Below the pieces are notes generated by a model. That model was not told where the DNA came from. It was given only the letters and a program-made list of their open reading frames with translations, and did no database searches. Positions 8,620-16,581 of a stretch of 64,000 nucleotides of DNA are shown here, piece by piece. The DNA is from Sphingomonas sp. PP-CE-3A-406 (GTDB lineage: Bacteria; Pseudomonadota; Alphaproteobacteria; Sphingomonadales; Sphingomonadaceae): assembly GCF_003688625.1 (NCBI RefSeq), contig NZ_RCWY01000003.1, positions 806,001 through 870,000 on the forward strand, written 5' to 3'. A program made the position numbers and the translations under genes. Numbering within the stretch: position 1 is the stretch's first letter; every line of letters begins with the position of its first letter.

Positions 8620-9702
8620 ATGAACTTCGAACACACCGACGACCGCCGCATGCTCGCCGACACGCTCGTGCGAGCGTTGCGCGACGGCTATCCGATCGAG
8701 ACGCGCAACGCGGGCGCGTATGGCGAGGCGGGGTATGACCCTGCGATCTGGCAGCAGTTGAGTGAACTCGGCATCGTGTCGGCGCTGTTCGACGAGGCGG
8801 CGGGCGGCTTCGGTGGCAGCGGGTTCGACATCATGGTCGTGTTTGAGGCGCTCGGCCGCGCGCTCGTGGTCGAGCCGTTCCTGGGTGCGCTGATGGCGGG
8901 GCGTGCACTGGCGAAGGCCGGCGGGCATGACGAGACGCTCGCCGGGATCGTGTCCGGCGAGACGATCGCCGCGTTCGCGCACGAGGATGGCGCGACGTCG
9001 GTGACTGCTACGAAGAGCGGCGATGGCTGGACACTGAGCGGGACGAAGGCGGTCGTGCCGCAGGCGGGCGCGGCGTCGGTGTTCGTCGTGGTGATCGAGC
9101 AGGACGGCGATCCGCTGGTGCTGCTCGTGCCGGCGGATACGGCCGGGGTGTCGGTCCGCAGCTTCAACGTCGTCGAGGGTGGTGCAGCCGGGGACGTGAC
9201 GTTCGAGAACGTCACTGTCGGCGCCGATGCGCGTGTCGGTGGCGAAGGGCAGGGTCAGGCTATCATCGATGCGGCGGTCGGGGCGGGGTTGCTCGCGCTG
9301 TCGGCCGAAGCGGTCGGGGCGATGGAGTTCGTCAAGGAGGCGACGCTCGGCTACCTCCGCGACCGTAAGCAGTTCGGCGTGCCGATCGGCAAGTTCCAGG
9401 CGCTACAGCACCGCATGGCGACGGTGTTGCTCGAGATTGAGCAGGCACATTCCGCGGTGATCAACGCGGCGTCGGCGTTCGACGGCGATGATGCGAAGGC
9501 ACGGGAACGAGCGCTGGCGGCGGCAAAATACACGATCGGGCGGACCGGCGCGCTGGTCGCCGAAGAGTCGATCCAGCTTCACGGCGGCATCGGCATGACC
9601 TGGGAGTACGCCGTGTCGCACTACGCCAAGCGGTTGGTGATGATCGATCACCAGTTGGGCGACGAGGATTATCACCTGCAGCGGTACATCGCGCTGGGCT
9701 GA
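8620..9702 (+). CDS. acyl-CoA dehydrogenase, PimD-like small subunit
   Basis: About 360 residues, starting MNFEHTDDRRMLADTL 4 nt after the stop of the large subunit. It has the acyl-CoA dehydrogenase fold (DEAAGGFGGSGFD, FAHEDGATSVTATKSGDGWTLSG, and C-terminal RDRKQFGVPIGKFQALQHRMA and QLHGGIGMTWEYAVSHYAKR) but is less canonical in the active-site region, as expected for the small subunit of the PimC/PimD pair. The tight spacing makes co-expression almost certain. The two probably form a heteromeric flavoprotein that passes electrons to electron transfer flavoprotein. Confidence 0.85.
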   Translation: MNFEHTDDRRMLADTLVRALRDGYPIETRNAGAYGEAGYDPAIWQQLSELGIVSALFDEAAGGFGGSGFDIMVVFEALGRALVVEPFLGALMAGRALAKAGGHDETLAGIVSGETIAAFAHEDGATSVTATKSGDGWTLSGTKAVVPQAGAASVFVVVIEQDGDPLVLLVPADTAGVSVRSFNVVEGGAAGDVTFENVTVGADARVGGEGQGQAIIDAAVGAGLLALSAEAVGAMEFVKEATLGYLRDRKQFGVPIGKFQALQHRMATVLLEIEQAHSAVINAASAFDGDDAKARERALAAAKYTIGRTGALVAEESIQLHGGIGMTWEYAVSHYAKRLVMIDHQLGDEDYHLQRYIALG

Positions 9703-9725
9703 GTGCCCGTTACCCTAACGCGCTC

Positions 9726-9807
9726 CGTCACCCTGACGAAAGTCAGGGCCCAGGGTTACGGGCGTCGTCCTTTGTGGCTCTGGGTCCTGACTTTCGTCGG
9801 GATGACG
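9726..9807. repeat. palindromic repeat, family A copy 2
   Basis: Same family as at 7205, beginning CGTCACCCTGACGAAAGTCA and ending GTCGGGATGACG, with several substitutions in the arms. It fills most of the gap between the PimD-like gene and the convergent small membrane-protein gene, so it could serve as a two-way terminator. Confidence 0.8.
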
Positions 9808-9824
9808 TTGGGGGATGACGCGAG

Positions 9825-10142
9825 TTATCGCCGGCGCTTCCCGATCATCGGCCGCAGTCGCACACCGAGACAGATCACCGTCGGCCACAACAGCGTATTG
9901 AGGATGTCGAGCGAGGTATCTTCCCACCGCCACGACCCGAACGTCAGGCGGTCCATGATCTCGTTGAACGCCTCGCCGGCAACGACCACCCACCACGGAA
10001 TGAACGTCCCGAACGACCGGCGGGTCACCAGTCGCGCGAGCATCAACAGCGCCATGCCGGCATGAATATGCAGGATCGTGTCGGGCAGTCCGGTGCCGTC
10101 GCCGATCCAGTCGATCATCTTGTGGTACAGGGTCGGGGTCAC
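9825..10142 (-). CDS. small hypothetical membrane protein
   Basis: About 105 residues from a GTG start (VTPTLYHKMIDWIGDGTG) preceded by GGAG with 7-nt spacing. The open frame continues upstream to 10208, but that would overlap the LysR gene. Three hydrophobic segments are visible: DTILHIHAGMALLMLARLVT, TFIPWWVVVAGEAFNEIMD and DILNTLLWPTVICLGVRLRP. The conserved His and Glu in the helices are notable. I do not recognise a named family. It lies 49 nt downstream of the LysR gene on the same strand and could be co-transcribed. Confidence 0.65.
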   Translation of the reverse strand: MTPTLYHKMIDWIGDGTGLPDTILHIHAGMALLMLARLVTRRSFGTFIPWWVVVAGEAFNEIMDRLTFGSWRWEDTSLDILNTLLWPTVICLGVRLRPMIGKRRR

Positions 10143-10191
10143 GCTGTTGCTCCGGACGAGCGGAATGCCGCCGTCGCGCGCTATACTTGGG

Positions 10192-11109
10192 TCACTCCGG
10201 CGCGGCAAACGACCGGGAGGTGTCGCCCAGCATCAACGGTTTAAGCTCGCCGATCGTCGCGTCCAGCCAGCCGATGAACCGATCGATCCGCGCGATCCGC
10301 CGGACGTCGCGGTGGACGACGAGCCAGAACGAGCGCTGGATATTCACCGCTTCGGGCAGCACGCGCACCAGTCCTGGCATTTGGTCGCCTATGAAGCACG
10401 GGAGTATCCCGCATCCCGCCCCCGCCGCGATCAGTTCGGCCTGCGCGACGATGCTCGAACTACGGATCGAGGCATCGAGCCGCCCGTCGATCTCCGCCAG
10501 ATAGCGGAGTTCGGGGGCGTAGATCATGTCGGGCACGTATCCGATCAGCCGGTGCCGAATCAGGTCCGCGGTGGTCGCGATCGGCCCTGTCCGCGCGAGG
10601 TGATCCGGATGCGCGTACAGGCCGAGGTGATAGTCCGTCAGCTTTCGCGCCACCAGCGGGCCGCTTTTCGGCCGCGCGAGCATCACCGCGATATCCGCCT
10701 CTCGCCGTGAGGGATTGAGGAAGCCGGTCGACGCGATCAGGTCGACTGCGATCCGCGGATGCTGGTTCGTGAACGACGCGAGCCGCGGCGCGAGGATGCG
10801 GCTGCCGAACCCTTCCGAGACGCTCAATCGGATCGGCCCCGCGAGCACGCCCGCGTCATTGCCGACCACCTCCTGGATGCCAAGCGCGGACGCCTCCATC
10901 GTCTCGGCATGGTCGAGCAGCGCCGCGCCGCGCTCGGTCAGCGCGTATCCCGCCACGGTCTGTTCGAACAACGTCGTCTGGAGTCGCCGCTCAAGCCGCT
11001 GCAGGCGCCGCGACACCGTCGTCGCGTCCTGCCCGAGCAGTTTTGCGGCTGGCCCGAGCCTGTGCGTGCGCGCCAAAGCGAGGAAATACCGGACGTCGTC
11101 CCAATCCAT
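10192..11109 (-). CDS. LysR family transcriptional regulator divergent from mmsA
   Basis: A 305-residue LysR-type regulator: N-terminal winged helix (DDVRYFLALARTHRLGPAAKLLGQDATTVSRRLQRLERRL) and a periplasmic-binding-protein-like effector domain (ILAPRLASFTNQHPRIAVDLI, GCGILPCFIGD). It is divergent from mmsA, with 107 nt between the starts, and a perfect inverted repeat lies in that gap. By position it probably controls mmsA and perhaps the rest of the valine-degradation genes. The effector is unknown; an acyl-CoA or branched-chain intermediate is only a guess. Confidence 0.88.
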   Translation of the reverse strand: MDWDDVRYFLALARTHRLGPAAKLLGQDATTVSRRLQRLERRLQTTLFEQTVAGYALTERGAALLDHAETMEASALGIQEVVGNDAGVLAGPIRLSVSEGFGSRILAPRLASFTNQHPRIAVDLIASTGFLNPSRREADIAVMLARPKSGPLVARKLTDYHLGLYAHPDHLARTGPIATTADLIRHRLIGYVPDMIYAPELRYLAEIDGRLDASIRSSSIVAQAELIAAGAGCGILPCFIGDQMPGLVRVLPEAVNIQRSFWLVVHRDVRRIARIDRFIGWLDATIGELKPLMLGDTSRSFAAPE

Positions 11110-11133
11110 GAACGCCTCACCCTATGCTGCATA

Positions 11134-11154
11134 TTTGCAGAGCGTATCTGCAAA
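11134..11154. promoter_or_regulatory. perfect palindrome, likely LysR-type operator
   Basis: TTTGCAGA - GCGTA - TCTGCAAA: two 8-nt arms that are exact reverse complements around a 5-nt centre, 25 nt upstream of the LysR start and about 60-80 nt upstream of mmsA. Position and symmetry fit a LysR recognition site controlling both divergent genes. Confidence 0.72.
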
Positions 11155-11216
11155 CAGCCCCACTTGGCTGCGAAACGCTTATGGCGGACGATGCGGGCAA
11201 CTAGAAGAGGATGCCC

Positions 11217-12743
11217 ATGCGGACGATCGAGAATTTCGTGAGCGGTGCGGCCAGCACGGCCGAGCGCTTCGGCGACGTGTTCGACCCGAATTCGGGCGAG
11301 GTGCAGGCGCGCGTGCGGCTGTCAGGCGCGACCGATCTGGATGCGGCCGTTGCCGCGGCGCAGAAGGCGCAGCCGGGGTGGGCCGCGACTAACCCTCAAC
11401 GGCGTGCTCGCGTGATGTTCGAGTTCAAGCGGCTCGTCGAAGCCAATATGGACGAACTCGCGCGGCTGCTGTCGTCCGAGCACGGCAAGGTGATCGCAGA
11501 CTCTAAGGGCGATATCCAGCGCGGGCTTGAGGTCATCGAGTTCTGCTGCGGCATCCCGCACATCCTCAAGGGTGAGTATACGCAGGGCGCCGGGCCAGGG
11601 ATCGACGTCTATTCGATGCGCCAGCCGCTCGGCATCGGTGCCGGCATCACGCCGTTCAACTTCCCGGCGATGATCCCGCTGTGGATGTCGGGCGTCGCGA
11701 TTGCGACGGGCAATGCGTTCATCCTCAAGCCCAGCGAGCGCGATCCGTCGGTGCCGGTGCGGCTCGGCGAACTGTTCGTCGAGGCGGGGCTGCCCGAGGG
11801 CATCTTCCAGGTCGTCCACGGCGACAAGGAAATGGTCGACGCGATCCTCGATCATCCCGCGATCTCGGCGGTGAGCTTCGTCGGGTCGTCCGACATCGCG
11901 CATTACGTGTACCGTCGCGGCGTCGAGGCGGGCAAGCGCGTCCAGGCGATGGGCGGCGCGAAGAACCACGGTATCGTCATGCCCGACGCGGACCTCGACC
12001 AGGTCGTCGCCGACCTGTCGGGCGCGGCGTTCGGCTCGGCGGGCGAGCGCTGCATGGCGCTGCCGGTGGTGGTGCCGGTCGGCGAGAAGACCGCCGTGGC
12101 TCTGCGCGAAAAGCTGATTCCGGCGATCGCGGGGTTGCGCGTGGGCGTGTCGACCGACAACGACGCGCATTACGGGCCGGTGGTGAATGCGGCGCATCGC
12201 ACCCGGATCGAGACCTGGATCCAGACCGGCGTCGACGAGGGCGCGGAGCTGGTCGTCGACGGCCGCGGGTTTGCGTTGCAGGGGCATGAGAAGGGCTTCT
12301 TCATCGGGCCGTCGCTGTTCGATCACGTGACGACGGACATGTCGGCGTACAAGGAGGAGATCTTCGGACCGGTGCTCCAGATCGTCCGCGCCGCCGATTT
12401 CGAGGAGGCCGTGCGCCTGCCGAGCGAGCATCAATACGGCAACGGCGTCGCGATCTTCACCCGCAACGGCCACGCGGCGCGCGAGTTCGCGGCGCGGGTG
12501 AACGTCGGGATGGTCGGCATCAACGTGCCGATCCCGGTGCCGGTGGCGTATCATACCTTTGGCGGGTGGAAGCGCTCGGCGTTTGGGGACACCAACCAGC
12601 ACGGCATGGAGGGCGTGAAGTTCTGGACCAAGGTCAAGACGATCACGCAGCGTTGGCCGGACGGGTCTGCGCTGCCGGCGATGGCTGAGGATGGTGGGCC
12701 TGCGCGGAATAACGACGCGTTCGTTATCCCGACGATGGGGTAG
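11217..12743 (+). CDS. mmsA: methylmalonate-semialdehyde dehydrogenase (CoA-acylating)
   Basis: About 508 residues of the aldehyde dehydrogenase superfamily. The catalytic Cys is in GSAGERCMALPVVV and the cofactor site in ITPFNFPAMIPLWM and FVGSSDIAHYVYRRG. GERCMA and the C-terminal NQHGMEGVKFWTKVKTITQRW are signatures of the CoA-acylating MmsA type. It converts methylmalonate semialdehyde (valine) or malonate semialdehyde to propionyl-CoA or acetyl-CoA with NAD and CoA. AGAGG lies directly before the ATG at 11211 but 6 nt before the ATG at 11217, so the latter (MRTIENFVSG) is preferred. mmsB and other valine genes follow downstream. Confidence 0.93.
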   Translation: MRTIENFVSGAASTAERFGDVFDPNSGEVQARVRLSGATDLDAAVAAAQKAQPGWAATNPQRRARVMFEFKRLVEANMDELARLLSSEHGKVIADSKGDIQRGLEVIEFCCGIPHILKGEYTQGAGPGIDVYSMRQPLGIGAGITPFNFPAMIPLWMSGVAIATGNAFILKPSERDPSVPVRLGELFVEAGLPEGIFQVVHGDKEMVDAILDHPAISAVSFVGSSDIAHYVYRRGVEAGKRVQAMGGAKNHGIVMPDADLDQVVADLSGAAFGSAGERCMALPVVVPVGEKTAVALREKLIPAIAGLRVGVSTDNDAHYGPVVNAAHRTRIETWIQTGVDEGAELVVDGRGFALQGHEKGFFIGPSLFDHVTTDMSAYKEEIFGPVLQIVRAADFEEAVRLPSEHQYGNGVAIFTRNGHAAREFAARVNVGMVGINVPIPVPVAYHTFGGWKRSAFGDTNQHGMEGVKFWTKVKTITQRWPDGSALPAMAEDGGPARNNDAFVIPTMG

Positions 12744-12764
12744 GAGGTTGCCGTCCCCACATGC

Positions 12765-12847
12765 CGTCATCCTGGACTTGATCCAGGATCCAGAGTTACG
12801 AAGCGCGACGCTCTTGGCTCTGGATCCTGACTTACGTCAGGATGACG
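12765..12847. repeat. palindromic repeat, family A copy 3, flanking GIY-YIG gene
   Basis: Begins CGTCATCCTGGACTTGATCC and ends CTTACGTCAGGATGACG. It overlaps the last codons of the GIY-YIG gene (stop at 12837-12839), whose C-terminal residues therefore come from the repeat. The left arm uses a variant (GGACTTGATCCAG) also seen in the right arm at 15630-15650. Confidence 0.85.
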
Positions 12848-13160
12848 GGCGGTGGTTGGGTGAGGGGTCGAAGCCCCAATCCTCTGCCAGGTCGCGCCAC
12901 GTCGGGTTATCCGTTTCAATCAATTCGATTTTCCACGAGCGCTTCCAGACCTTGAGCTGTTTCTCGCGCGTGATCGCCGCCTCCATCGTGTCCGCCATCG
13001 CGAACCACACCAGCCGGTTGACCGCGTATCGTTTTGAGAAGCCAGCGAATGTACCCTCGCGGTGCTGAACGATCCGCGCCATCAGGTCGGACGTTACGCC
13101 GATGTAGAGCGTTCCGTTACGCCAGCTGGCCATGATATAGACCGCTGGTTGCCTAGCCAC
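12837..13160 (-). CDS. GIY-YIG nuclease family protein bracketed by repeats
   Basis: About 107 residues from a GTG start (VARQPAVYIMASWRNGTLYIG) with a G-rich ribosome site; an in-frame ATG at 13181 lies inside the flanking repeat. The core YIM…LYIG motif, the following basic helix (SDLMARIVQHREG), and the later REKQLKVWKR segment are those of single-domain GIY-YIG proteins (UPF0213/YhbQ type), with the active-site Tyr, Arg and Glu candidates all present. Members of the superfamily cut DNA; the role of the stand-alone bacterial proteins is mostly unknown. It is antisense inside the valine gene run and lies exactly between two family A repeats, which suggests a mobile or repeat-associated cassette. 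Confidence 0.85.
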   Translation of the reverse strand: MARQPAVYIMASWRNGTLYIGVTSDLMARIVQHREGTFAGFSKRYAVNRLVWFAMADTMEAAITREKQLKVWKRSWKIELIETDNPTWRDLAEDWGFDPSPNHRPSS

Positions 13161-13175
13161 ATCATTCCCCCAAGT

Positions 13176-13258
13176 CGTCATCCTGACGAAAGTCAGGATC
13201 CAGAGCCACAGGTTTCGGCGTTCCTGGCTCTGGATGCTGGGTCGAGCCCAGCATGACG
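13176..13258. repeat. palindromic repeat, family A copy 4, flanking GIY-YIG gene
   Basis: The left arm is CGTCATCCTGACGAAAGTCA; the right end is a variant, TGCTGGGTCGAGCCCAGCATGACG, which forms its own small hairpin. It lies just upstream of the GIY-YIG gene and ends 13 nt before the isobutyryl-CoA dehydrogenase start, so it is also in that gene's leader. Confidence 0.85.
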
Positions 13259-13270
13259 GAAGAGAGATTT

Positions 13271-14416
13271 ATGACCAACCAGTTCGACCTCACCGACGAC
13301 CAGCGCGAGATCCAGGAGCTGGCGCGCCGTTTCACTGCCGACCGGATCACGCCGCATGCGGCCGAGTGGGACGAGAAGCACATCTTCCCGCGCGAGACGA
13401 TCAAGGCGGCGGCCGAGCTCGGCTTCGCGGCGATCTACGTCAGCGAGGAAAGCGGCGGGATTGCGCTGGGGCGGCTCGAGGCTGCGCTGATCATGGAGGC
13501 GATGTCGTACGGGTGTCCTTCGACGTCCGCTTTCATCAGCATTCATAACATGGCGGCTTGGATGATCGACCGGTTCGGGTCGGCCGCGGTGAAGGACAAG
13601 TACCTCCCCGATCTGGTGACGATGGATCGGCTGGCGAGCTATTGCCTGACCGAGCCGGGTTCTGGGTCGGATGCCGCAGCCTTGAAGACGCGCGCGGTTC
13701 GCGACGGCGGCGACTGGATCGTGACGGGCTCGAAGCAGTTCATCTCGGGTGCGGGCGAGAACGAGGTGTATGTGACGATGGTCCGCACCGGTGAGGACGG
13801 GCCCAAGGGCATCTCGTGCCTCGTGATCGAGAAGGACATGCCGGGCGTGTCGTTCGGCGCGAACGAGAAGAAGCTCGGCTGGCATTCGCAGCCGACGCGG
13901 CAGGTGATCTTCGACGGCGTCCGCGTGCCGGCGGCGAACATGGTCGGGGGTGAGGGCGAGGGCTTTCGGATCGCGATGATGGGGCTCGATGGCGGGCGGC
14001 TCAACATCGGTGCGTGCTCGCTTGGTGGTGCGCAGCGGTGTCTCGACGAGGCGATTGCGTATACCAAGGATCGCAAGCAGTTCGGGAAGGCGATCGCGGA
14101 CTTCCAGAACACGCAGTTCATGCTGGCGGACATGGCGACCGAGTTGGAGGCGGCGCGGGCGCTGCTTTACATGGCAGCGGCGAAGGTGACGGCGAACGCG
14201 CCCGACAAGACCAAGTTCGCGGCGATGGCGAAGCGGCTGGCGACGGATACCGGCTCGTCGGTGGTCGACCGCGCGTTGCAGCTGCATGGCGGGTACGGGT
14301 ATCTGCAGGACTATCCGATCGAACGTTTCTGGCGCGACCTGCGTGTGCATTCGATCCTCGAGGGGACGAACCAGGTGATGCGGATGATCGTCGGTCGCGA
14401 ACTGACCCGGCAGTGA
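13271..14416 (+). CDS. isobutyryl-CoA dehydrogenase-like acyl-CoA dehydrogenase
   Basis: About 381 residues starting MTNQFDLTDDQREIQELARRF, with AGAGAG about 6 nt upstream of the ATG. Acyl-CoA dehydrogenase features: CLTEPGSGSDAAALKT, DWIVTGSKQFISGAGENEVY, TKDRKQFGKAIADFQNTQF, QLHGGYGYLQDYPIERFWRDLR and the C-terminal ILEGTNQVMRMIVGREL. The match in style to human ACAD8-type isobutyryl-CoA dehydrogenases and its place between mmsA and the hydratase/hydrolase genes point to the second step of valine degradation, isobutyryl-CoA to methacrylyl-CoA. Other branched acyl-CoAs are possible substrates. Confidence 0.88.
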   Translation: MTNQFDLTDDQREIQELARRFTADRITPHAAEWDEKHIFPRETIKAAAELGFAAIYVSEESGGIALGRLEAALIMEAMSYGCPSTSAFISIHNMAAWMIDRFGSAAVKDKYLPDLVTMDRLASYCLTEPGSGSDAAALKTRAVRDGGDWIVTGSKQFISGAGENEVYVTMVRTGEDGPKGISCLVIEKDMPGVSFGANEKKLGWHSQPTRQVIFDGVRVPAANMVGGEGEGFRIAMMGLDGGRLNIGACSLGGAQRCLDEAIAYTKDRKQFGKAIADFQNTQFMLADMATELEAARALLYMAAAKVTANAPDKTKFAAMAKRLATDTGSSVVDRALQLHGGYGYLQDYPIERFWRDLRVHSILEGTNQVMRMIVGRELTRQ

Positions 14417-14444
14417 GTCCGCGCAGCTACAAGTCTTTCTTCTG

Positions 14445-14493
14445 CTCTGCGCCTCTGCGCGAAAAAGAATCTTGTTCGCGCAGAGGCGCAGAG
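14445..14493. repeat. 19-bp perfect inverted repeat
   Basis: CTCTGCGCCTCTGCGCGAA (14445-14463) and its exact reverse complement (14475-14493) enclose 11 nt. Each arm also contains an internal tandem of CTCTGCGC. It lies in the 107-nt gap before the 3-hydroxyisobutyryl-CoA hydrolase gene and is a family distinct from the HPDESQDP repeats. Confidence 0.8.
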
Positions 14494-14523
14494 GCGCGGA
14501 GATGATGTTCGGGAGGTGAACGC

Positions 14524-15567
14524 GTGACCGATGATCTGATCGTCGAGAGTGAAGGGCCTGTCGGCCGTATTCGGTTGAACCGACCGAAAGCATTGCACGC
14601 GTTGAATTTGGCGATGTGCGAAGGCGTGCTTGAGGCACTGGAGGCATGGCGGGGCGATGCGGCGGTCGAGGCGATCGTGGTCGATCATGCCGAGGGGCGT
14701 GGGTTCTGCGCTGGCGGGGATATCCGCATGCTTGCCGCGTCCGGTGCGACCGATGGCGTCGAGGCGCGGGCGTTCTTTCATGCCGAGTATCGGATGAACC
14801 ACCGGCTGTTTACCTATGCCAAGCCGATCGTCGCGTTCATGGACGGGATCACGATGGGCGGCGGCGTCGGGCTGGCGCTGCCGTGTCGATATCGGGTGGC
14901 GACCGAGAATACCAAGTTTGCGATGCCGGAGACGGGGATCGGGCTGTTCCCGGATGTCGGCGGCGGTTGGTATCTGTCGCGGTTGCCGGGGCGGATCGGG
15001 CAGTATCTCGCGCTGACCGGGCACCGGCTCGATGGCGCGGAGTGCCTCGCGCTTGGGTTGGCGACGCATTTTCTGGCGAGCGATAGGCTTGATACGGCCA
15101 AGGCACGGGTCGCGGAGACGCCACAGGATATCGCTGGCGTGCTCGATGGGTTGGCGGTGCCGGCGCCCGACGCGAAGATTCTCGCGCGCAAGGACCAGAT
15201 CGACCGGCTGTTCGCGTCGGACGTGCTGGAGGAAATCTACGCCGCGCTCGAAGCCGATGGCGGCGAGTGGGCAACGCAGACGCTCGCGACGCTGAAGACC
15301 AAGTCGCCGCAGACGATGAAGGTGTCGCTCCGGTTGCTCCACGAAGGGGCGGCGATGGCGAGTTTCGCGGACGAGATGCGGCAGGAATATGCGGTCGGCG
15401 CGCATGTCGTGCAGCGGCATGACTTTATCGAGGGCGTGCGGGCGGTGATCGTCGACAAGGACAATGCGCCGCGCTGGGATCCGGCGACGCCCGAGGATGT
15501 GACCGATCACGTGATCGACCAGATCTTTGCGCCGTTGCCTGAAGCGGAAGCGTGGACACCGGGCTGA
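14524..15567 (+). CDS. 3-hydroxyisobutyryl-CoA hydrolase / enoyl-CoA hydratase family
   Basis: A 347-residue crotonase-fold protein from a GTG start with GGGAGGTGAACGC upstream. It has EGRGFCAGGDIRMLAASG, DGITMGGGVGLAL and, diagnostic of the HIBCH group, FAMPETGIGLFPDVGGGWYLSRLPG, plus the long C-terminal extension with TLKTKSPQTMKVSLRLL and MRQEYAVGAHVV. HIBCH hydrolyses 3-hydroxyisobutyryl-CoA to free 3-hydroxyisobutyrate, the substrate of mmsB two genes downstream. The length (347) is normal for HIBCH and too long for a plain hydratase. Confidence 0.88.
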   Translation: MTDDLIVESEGPVGRIRLNRPKALHALNLAMCEGVLEALEAWRGDAAVEAIVVDHAEGRGFCAGGDIRMLAASGATDGVEARAFFHAEYRMNHRLFTYAKPIVAFMDGITMGGGVGLALPCRYRVATENTKFAMPETGIGLFPDVGGGWYLSRLPGRIGQYLALTGHRLDGAECLALGLATHFLASDRLDTAKARVAETPQDIAGVLDGLAVPAPDAKILARKDQIDRLFASDVLEEIYAALEADGGEWATQTLATLKTKSPQTMKVSLRLLHEGAAMASFADEMRQEYAVGAHVVQRHDFIEGVRAVIVDKDNAPRWDPATPEDVTDHVIDQIFAPLPEAEAWTPG

Positions 15568-15569
15568 CC

Positions 15570-15652
15570 CGTCATCCTGACGAAAGTCAGGATCCAGTGT
15601 TGCAGGCAACGACGTTTGTGGCTCTGGATCCTGGATCAAGTCCAGGATGACG
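15570..15652. repeat. palindromic repeat, family A copy 5
   Basis: Begins CGTCATCCTGACGAAAGTCA and ends with the variant arm CTGGATCAAGTCCAGGATGACG. It fills the gap between the hydrolase and hydratase genes, which are otherwise likely to be in one transcript. Confidence 0.85.
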
Positions 15653-15670
15653 TAGTAATTGGAGAACGAC

Positions 15671-16447
15671 ATGGCCGAATACGAAACGATCCTGGTCGAG
15701 CAGCGCGGTGGCGTCACGCTCGTTACGCTAAACCGGCCTCAGGCGCTGAATGCGCTGAATTCGCAGGTGCTTGCCGACCTGATCGCCGCGTTTGCCGCGT
15801 TCGATGCGGATCCGTCGCAGAGCTGCGCGGTGCTGACTGGGAGCACGAAGGCGTTCGCGGCGGGGGCGGACATCAAGGAGATGCAGTCGCAGGGCTTCGC
15901 GGAGATGTACGCGAGCAACTTCTTCGCGGGCTGGGAGAATTTCACGCGCACACGCAAACCCGTGATCGCGGCGGTCGCGGGCTATGCGCTCGGGGGCGGG
16001 TGCGAGCTGGCGATGATGTGCGACTTCATCCTCGCCGCCGATACTGCCAAGTTCGGGCAGCCCGAGATCAAGCTCGCGGTGTCGCCGGGCATGGGCGGAT
16101 CGCAGCGGCTTACGCGCGCGGTCGGCAAGGCCAAGGCGATGGAGATGTGCCTGACCGGGCGGATGATGGATGCCGAGGAAGCTGAGCGCGCGGGGCTGGT
16201 CTCGCGGATCGTGCCGGCGGACGAGTTGGTCGAGGAGGCGGTTAAGACGGCGACCACGATCGCTGCGATGGCGCCGCTGGCGGTGCTGGCGAACAAGGAA
16301 ATGGTCAACGTGGCGTTCGAGACGGGGCTGGCGATGGGCGTCCAGTTTGAGCGGCGGCTGTTCCACGGGTTGTTCGGGACCGCGGACCAGAGCGAAGGTA
16401 TGGCGGCCTTCGTCGAGAAGCGCGCCGGGACCTGGACGGGGAAATGA
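15671..16447 (+). CDS. enoyl-CoA hydratase
   Basis: 258 residues from ATG ([23 protein letters not shown]), the typical length of a single-domain crotonase. The oxyanion hole and catalytic region are [30 protein letters not shown] (first catalytic Glu) and [22 protein letters not shown] (second catalytic Glu). In this cluster it should hydrate methacrylyl-CoA to 3-hydroxyisobutyryl-CoA, although such enzymes accept crotonyl-CoA too. An upstream in-frame ATG at 15659 (MEND) is close to the repeat and less likely. Confidence 0.9.
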   Translation: MAEYETILVEQRGGVTLVTLNRPQALNALNSQVLADLIAAFAAFDADPSQSCAVLTGSTKAFAAGADIKEMQSQGFAEMYASNFFAGWENFTRTRKPVIAAVAGYALGGGCELAMMCDFILAADTAKFGQPEIKLAVSPGMGGSQRLTRAVGKAKAMEMCLTGRMMDAEEAERAGLVSRIVPADELVEEAVKTATTIAAMAPLAVLANKEMVNVAFETGLAMGVQFERRLFHGLFGTADQSEGMAAFVEKRAGTWTGK

Positions 16448-16453
16448 TCGTAG

Positions 16454-16560
16454 TCCCCCTCCCGCTTGCGGGAGGGGCTAGGGGAAGGGCGCGACGTACG
16501 TACCGGCGTCCGGTCTGTGAGGCACGCCCCTCCCCCAACCCCTCCCGTGAACGGGAGGGG
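16454..16560. repeat. REPIN-like palindromic element, family C
   Basis: CCCCTCCCGCTTGCGGGAGGGG forms a strong hairpin at the left, and CCCCTCCCGTGAACGGGAGGGG forms one at the right; GGGGAAGGGCG and CGCCCCTCCCCC lie inside as mirror partners. Two inverted REP units around a short variable core make a REPIN-like structure. It sits between the hydratase gene and mmsB. Confidence 0.78.
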
Positions 16561-16581
16561 AGCAAAATTAGGAGAGAGAAC

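Noticed and set aside
13234..13548. Plus-strand frame starting inside repeat copy 4
   Set aside because: Shifted frame of the isobutyryl-CoA dehydrogenase gene.
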